From positions 124,001 to 188,000 of the forward strand of contig NZ_CAADHO010000010.1 in the NCBI RefSeq assembly GCF_900699765.1: a stretch of 64,000 nucleotides of DNA, read 5' to 3'. The DNA is from Desulfoluna butyratoxydans. GTDB taxonomy: Bacteria > Desulfobacterota > Desulfobacteria > Desulfobacterales > Desulfolunaceae. Below the pieces are notes generated by a model. The model was not told where the DNA came from. It did no database searches and was given only the letters and a program-made list of their open reading frames with translations. Positions 60,999-64,000 of the stretch are shown here, in pieces. The first letter of the stretch is position 1. Every line of letters begins with the position of its first letter. Position numbers and translations under genes: made by a program.

Positions 60999-61613
60999 AT
61001 GGCCATATTTAACATCCAGAAGCGTGAAATTGAGTGCAAAATTGTCTACTACGGCCCCGGCAGGTGTGGGAAGACGACCAACCTCGAGTACATATTCAAA
61101 GCCTTTAAAAAACAGGTGACCGGTGAAATGGTCTCCGTGGATACCGAAGGGGACAGCACGCTTTTTTTTGACTTTCTTCCCATGGGGCTCGGCAAAATCA
61201 ACGGATGCGACGTGCGTGTCCAGATCTTTACCGTCCCCGGGCAGCAGAAGTACAGCTCCACCCGTAAGCTGGTGCTCAAGGGGCTGGACGGGGTCGTTTT
61301 TGTCGCCGACTCCCTGGCGGTTCGCCGGGAGAAGAACATGCTCTCCCTCAAAGACCTTCAGCAAAACCTGAAAGAGTACGGCCAGAGTATCACGCGGATT
61401 CCCCTGGTGCTCCAGTACAACAAACGGGACCTTGCCGATGAGGGGGTGCCCATCATGTCCGTTGAGCAGATGGAAAGGGACCTCAACCGCCAGCTCAAGG
61501 TGAAGAGTTTCGAAGCCAGCGCCACCCGGGGAACCGGTGTGGGCAAGACCCTTCAGGAGTGTCTCAAGCAGACCCTGATCTCTCTTCACAAGGAGTTGCA
61601 GTGGGCCAAGTAA
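60999..61613 (+). CDS. mglA: MglA-type small Ras-like GTPase
   Basis: 204 residues from the ATG at 60999, which gives the family's MAIFNIQKREIECKIVYYGPGRCGKTTN; twelve codons more are open upstream. P-loop GPGRCGKT (19-26), the switch 1/2 stretch DTEGDSTLFFDFLP and TVPGQQKYSSTRKLVLKGLDGVVFVADS, and NKRD for guanine binding. These are exactly MglA traits, including the TVPGQ variant of the DxxG box. MglA sets cell polarity for gliding or type IV pili and is switched off by the roadblock protein MglB. No roadblock gene lies next to it here. It may instead work with the adjacent helical-repeat and CNB-like proteins. Confidence 0.88.
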   Translation: MAIFNIQKREIECKIVYYGPGRCGKTTNLEYIFKAFKKQVTGEMVSVDTEGDSTLFFDFLPMGLGKINGCDVRVQIFTVPGQQKYSSTRKLVLKGLDGVVFVADSLAVRREKNMLSLKDLQQNLKEYGQSITRIPLVLQYNKRDLADEGVPIMSVEQMERDLNRQLKVKSFEASATRGTGVGKTLQECLKQTLISLHKELQWAK

Positions 61614-61672
61614 GGGCCGGGGCGTCGCCCCTTGGCCTCTGGTATGCGACATTGCAGTAATGGTTGATGGAG

Positions 61673-61696
61673 ACCGCGCCCATGGTGCGGTTTCTT
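61673..61696 (+). terminator. Weak terminator-like hairpin after mglA
   Basis: ACCGCGC (61673-61679) pairs with GTGCGGT (61685-61691) with one G-U pair, followed by TTCTTT. It may only reduce readthrough into the next gene. Confidence 0.4.
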
Positions 61697-61731
61697 TGTC
61701 CGTAAACCGATGAAAGACGATACGGGGCACG

Positions 61732-62895
61732 ATGAGTTCACAACCTGTACTGACAGGCGATTTAAGTTTTTTTGACCTTGCGGACCTTCTGCAGCTCCTC
61801 AGTGCCGACGGCAAGAGCGGCGTGGTGAAGCTCTCCAGTCGGTATGTGGAGACACCCGGCGTGATCTACGTCCTCGACGGCAATCCCGTCAACGCCTTCT
61901 GCGACGGCAGGGAAGGGGAGGAAGCCCTCTACGCCCTGTTCGGCTGGGGCGAGGGCGGCTTTGAGGTGTCCCGGGAAGAGTTTCCCGGCGATCGGGTCAT
62001 TCAGAAATCCGCCATGGCCATCATTCTGGACGCCCTGAAGATGGTGGATGAAGGCGAGATCGAAAAGGTGGGGCCCGTCCAGTACACCGGGGACAAGATG
62101 CGGGACGAATCCGGTCGCATTCACCTGCCCGTGGCTCGCGGGCCCGCGTTCTCCGATTACATGTACCTCGCCGATGAAGAGGCTTTCCGGGCCGGGGACC
62201 GTATCATTGAGCAGGGTCGCCACGGCAACTGGATCTGGGTGGTCCTGGAGGGCGTGGTCAAGATCGTGAAGAACACCTCCATGGGCTCGGTGGTGGTCTC
62301 CCGTGTGGGGAGCGGCGCCTTTGTGGGGAATCTCTCCTCCATGACGCGACCCGATCACCCCCGCTCGGCCACAGCCGTGGCCGAAGGAGAGGTTCTTCTG
62401 GGGGTCATCGATACCCGGCAGCTTACCTCGGACCTTGCCGGACTCTCCGAGGATCTTCTGTACGTGGTCAGGGGCCTTGAGCACCGCCTTGCCATGATTT
62501 CGGACCGGGCCGTTGCGTTGAAGTACAGCGGGAAGCCCATGTCCGGTCTGCCCCGTGAGATCAAGCCCGTGGTTCGCCAGGGCGACCATGTCACCAAGAT
62601 GTTTTCCATTGAAGCAGGCCAGGCCTATCTTGTTCAGGAGAACGGGGGAGAAAAGGTGTTTCTGGGTGCCATGGGGCCGGGGGACTTTATCGGCCGCCTG
62701 CCCATGTTCAAGCATGTCCATGAACCGGACATGGCCTCGGTATATGCCTCACCGGACTTGAAACTCAGCATTCTGGATACGGATGTGTTGATGGCTGAGT
62801 ATGACAAAGCGCCGAACCTTATCAAGAATATGATCGAGTACACCTCGGTCTGTGTCTCCCTGATTACGGACCTGGCCTCTCGAAATATTTTGTAA
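61732..62895 (+). CDS. DUF4388 protein with cyclic-nucleotide-binding-like domains
   Basis: 387 residues. Residues ~5-110 are a DUF4388 (PATAN-like) domain: LTGDLSFFDLADLLQLLSADGKSGVVKL, then GVIYVLDGNPVNAF and EEALYALFGWGEGGFEV. Residues ~145-260 form a CNB-like barrel (FRAGDRIIEQGRHGNWIWVVLEGVVKIVKN, VGSGAFVGNLSSM), and a second, shorter barrel (~285-380: VRQGDHVTKMFSIEAGQAYLVQENG, MGPGDFIGRLPMFKH). The usual phosphate-binding Arg-Ala/Thr segment is not evident, so ligand binding is doubtful. No DNA-binding domain. DUF4388 proteins often sit with gliding or polarity genes in deltaproteobacteria; here mglA is just upstream. Confidence 0.82.
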   Translation: MSSQPVLTGDLSFFDLADLLQLLSADGKSGVVKLSSRYVETPGVIYVLDGNPVNAFCDGREGEEALYALFGWGEGGFEVSREEFPGDRVIQKSAMAIILDALKMVDEGEIEKVGPVQYTGDKMRDESGRIHLPVARGPAFSDYMYLADEEAFRAGDRIIEQGRHGNWIWVVLEGVVKIVKNTSMGSVVVSRVGSGAFVGNLSSMTRPDHPRSATAVAEGEVLLGVIDTRQLTSDLAGLSEDLLYVVRGLEHRLAMISDRAVALKYSGKPMSGLPREIKPVVRQGDHVTKMFSIEAGQAYLVQENGGEKVFLGAMGPGDFIGRLPMFKHVHEPDMASVYASPDLKLSILDTDVLMAEYDKAPNLIKNMIEYTSVCVSLITDLASRNIL

Positions 62896-63093
62896 GTTTA
62901 GATGCCGCCACGGACCTTTGAAAACCTGCCGATACGACGCCATGGCCCTTCCGTTGGTTCCGGGAGCCTGTGGCCGTTGCAGGTTTAACGTTTTTTGGTG
63001 CATCCACACGATATGGTGTTGACGCAGGGGAAGGGGTGCCGGCCTTTTCCTGCAGACGAAGAGTGTCCGGTACCAACCGTCAGGACTGCCCCC

Positions 63094-63429
63094 ATGGAAA
63101 AAAGAAAACACACACGCTACAACTCGACCAACCTCCTTTCCTACGCCTGTGTCAATGCGGAGAACACCGTGGTCCAGCAGGGCATGGGAAAAACCCTCGA
63201 CGTCAGCGAAGGGGGAATCCTTCTGGAGACCCATGTTCCCATTGACCCCAACCACAGAGTTCATCTGGACATCGGGTTCAGGGACGATGTGGTGGAGATT
63301 GTCGGCGAGGTGGCCTACACCCGCACGGGGAAGACCGGGCGTGCTGAATCCGGAATCCGTTTTGGAGAACTCAGCGACAGGGACCATGAGATCCTTCTCA
63401 AGTTTGTCGAGGGGTTCCAGAAGGGGTAG
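63094..63429 (+). CDS. Single-domain PilZ protein
   Basis: 111 residues from the ATG at 63094; the frame is open 33 codons upstream, but the PilZ domain begins at once with RKHTRYNSTNLLSYACV. Both c-di-GMP loops are present: RKHTR (R-x-x-x-R) at residues 4-8 and DVSEGGIL (D-x-S-x-x-G) near 37-44. The barrel ends with SGIRFGELSDRDHEILLKFVEGF. Likely a diffusible c-di-GMP receptor acting on motility, pili or exopolysaccharide. Its place after mglA and the DUF4388 gene suggests one pathway. Confidence 0.88.
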   Translation: MEKRKHTRYNSTNLLSYACVNAENTVVQQGMGKTLDVSEGGILLETHVPIDPNHRVHLDIGFRDDVVEIVGEVAYTRTGKTGRAESGIRFGELSDRDHEILLKFVEGFQKG

Positions 63430-63633
63430 CTCTCGGGGTGGTCCCGGCGGTAAGTCGTCGGAATGATACTGTCTGGCCTTGCCTTTGGGCTCCGCGGTGC
63501 CATGCCATGGACCCGGGTCCGGCTTTTCGGGAGACATCCGTCGGTTCCGGGGAGGAAGCAGCTGGCCGCCAGTGCTTTTGGGGCCTGGATTGTGTGCGTC
63601 CTGAGAAGGAACACCGACCTGAAACCTTTGGAT

Positions 63634-63661
63634 TTACCTGTTATTGAATAAGTGCTATACA
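63634..63661 (+). promoter_or_regulatory. Possible promoter of purC
   Basis: TTACCT (63634-63639), 16 bases, TATACA (63656-63661), with TGC directly before the -10. Leader of about 73 bases. 63430-63633 holds nothing I can identify; no purine riboswitch core was seen. Confidence 0.45.
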
Positions 63662-63740
63662 GTGAGGCAAAATAAATACCGGCCTGCAATGGGCATGATG
63701 TTTTTTTAAACCGAGTTTATCTTCTTTATGGAGTAATGGT

Positions 63741-64000
63741 ATGTACACCAGCAATCTTGAAGGCGTTCAACTGGTTCAGAAAGGGAAAGTACGGGACATC
63801 TACGATCTTGGAGATTCCCTCTTGATGGTGGCAACGGACAGGCTCTCGGCCTTTGACGTGGTGCTGCCCGATCCCATCCCCGAAAAAGGGCGGGTCCTGA
63901 CCCAGATTTCACTGTACTGGTATGAGCAGATGCGCTCTCTCATCGACAACCACCTGATCACAGCGGATGTGGACGCGTACCCTGAGATCCTGAAGCCCCA
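63741..64000 (+). CDS. purC: Phosphoribosylaminoimidazole-succinocarboxamide synthase, 5' part
   Basis: The frame opens with ATG at 63741, GGAG 7 bases before it, and runs off the right edge after 86 codons; SAICAR synthases have about 240-300 residues. The visible part has the ATP-site strand VQLVQKGKVRDIYDLGDSLLMVATDRLSAFDVVLPDPIPEKG, with K-G-K-V-R-D-I-Y and the S-A-F-D motif characteristic of PurC. It joins CAIR and aspartate in de novo purine synthesis. The ISLYWYEQM segment fits the yeast-like long form. Confidence 0.94.
   Translation, partial: MYTSNLEGVQLVQKGKVRDIYDLGDSLLMVATDRLSAFDVVLPDPIPEKGRVLTQISLYWYEQMRSLIDNHLITADVDAYPEILKP

Overview
The window looks like a chromosomal segment of a Gram-negative, GC-rich bacterium, most plausibly a deltaproteobacterium (Desulfobacterota, Desulfobacterales-like). 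This rests on gene content: an outer-membrane beta-barrel, lipoproteins and SurA-like chaperones; split glyQ/glyS; a short omega subunit; MglA-type GTPase and PilZ proteins; an ADP-forming acyl-CoA synthetase and a fused CoA-transferase; and GCCTCCGGCGG-type intergenic repeats. No 16S rRNA is present, so the placement is inference. I saw no tRNA, rRNA, CRISPR array, transposase or phage gene. Almost all genes are housekeeping or signalling genes, packed tightly with frequent 4-bp stop/start overlaps.

Layout. 1-3.7 kb: minus-strand operon of enoyl-CoA hydratase, NDP-forming acyl-CoA synthetase and an alpha/beta hydrolase cut by the left edge. 3.9-5.8 kb: small lipoprotein facing UDP-glucose dehydrogenase. 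6.1-11.9 kb: mfd, two SurA-like chaperone genes and a RodZ-like gene broken at a T10 run. 12.1-18.9 kb: mgtE, recO, a GHMP kinase, glyQ and glyS. 18.9-22.2 kb: a small unknown protein, a nucleoside phosphorylase and a divergent NAD-dependent DNA ligase. 22.2-25.3 kb: a dynamin-like GTPase gene inside a repeat-rich stretch, bracketed by 40-bp direct repeats. 25.3-31.1 kb: GNAT acetyltransferase, panF-yhdT, an outer-membrane porin and a DMT transporter.

31.4-42.0 kb: acyltransferase/hydrolase fusion, glnS (bracketed by identical 29-bp repeats), ispF, cysS, uvrB and uvrC. 42.0-47.0 kb, minus strand: PilZ protein, HU, CoA-transferase with an unexplained C-terminal extension, and prepilin peptidase. 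47.1-55.1 kb: lon-tsaB, psd-pssA, greA, rpoZ, a TtcA-like protein and folE2. 55.2-59.2 kb, minus strand: tex, dtd, dacB. 59.7-63.4 kb: a candidate small RNA followed by a signalling cluster (helical-repeat protein, MglA-type GTPase, DUF4388/cyclic-nucleotide-like sensor, PilZ protein). 63.7 kb to the end: start of purC.

Themes. Mfd, UvrB, UvrC and a ligase give much of transcription-coupled excision repair. Psd and PssA are consecutive steps in phosphatidylethanolamine synthesis. SurA-like proteins and RodZ concern the envelope. The last cluster and the PilZ proteins point to c-di-GMP and polarity signalling. The points most worth a second look are the RodZ frameshift, the repeat-bracketed dynamin-like gene, the MglA cluster without a visible MglB, the acyltransferase-hydrolase fusion, the parvulin-less SurA and the candidate small RNA near 59.7 kb.
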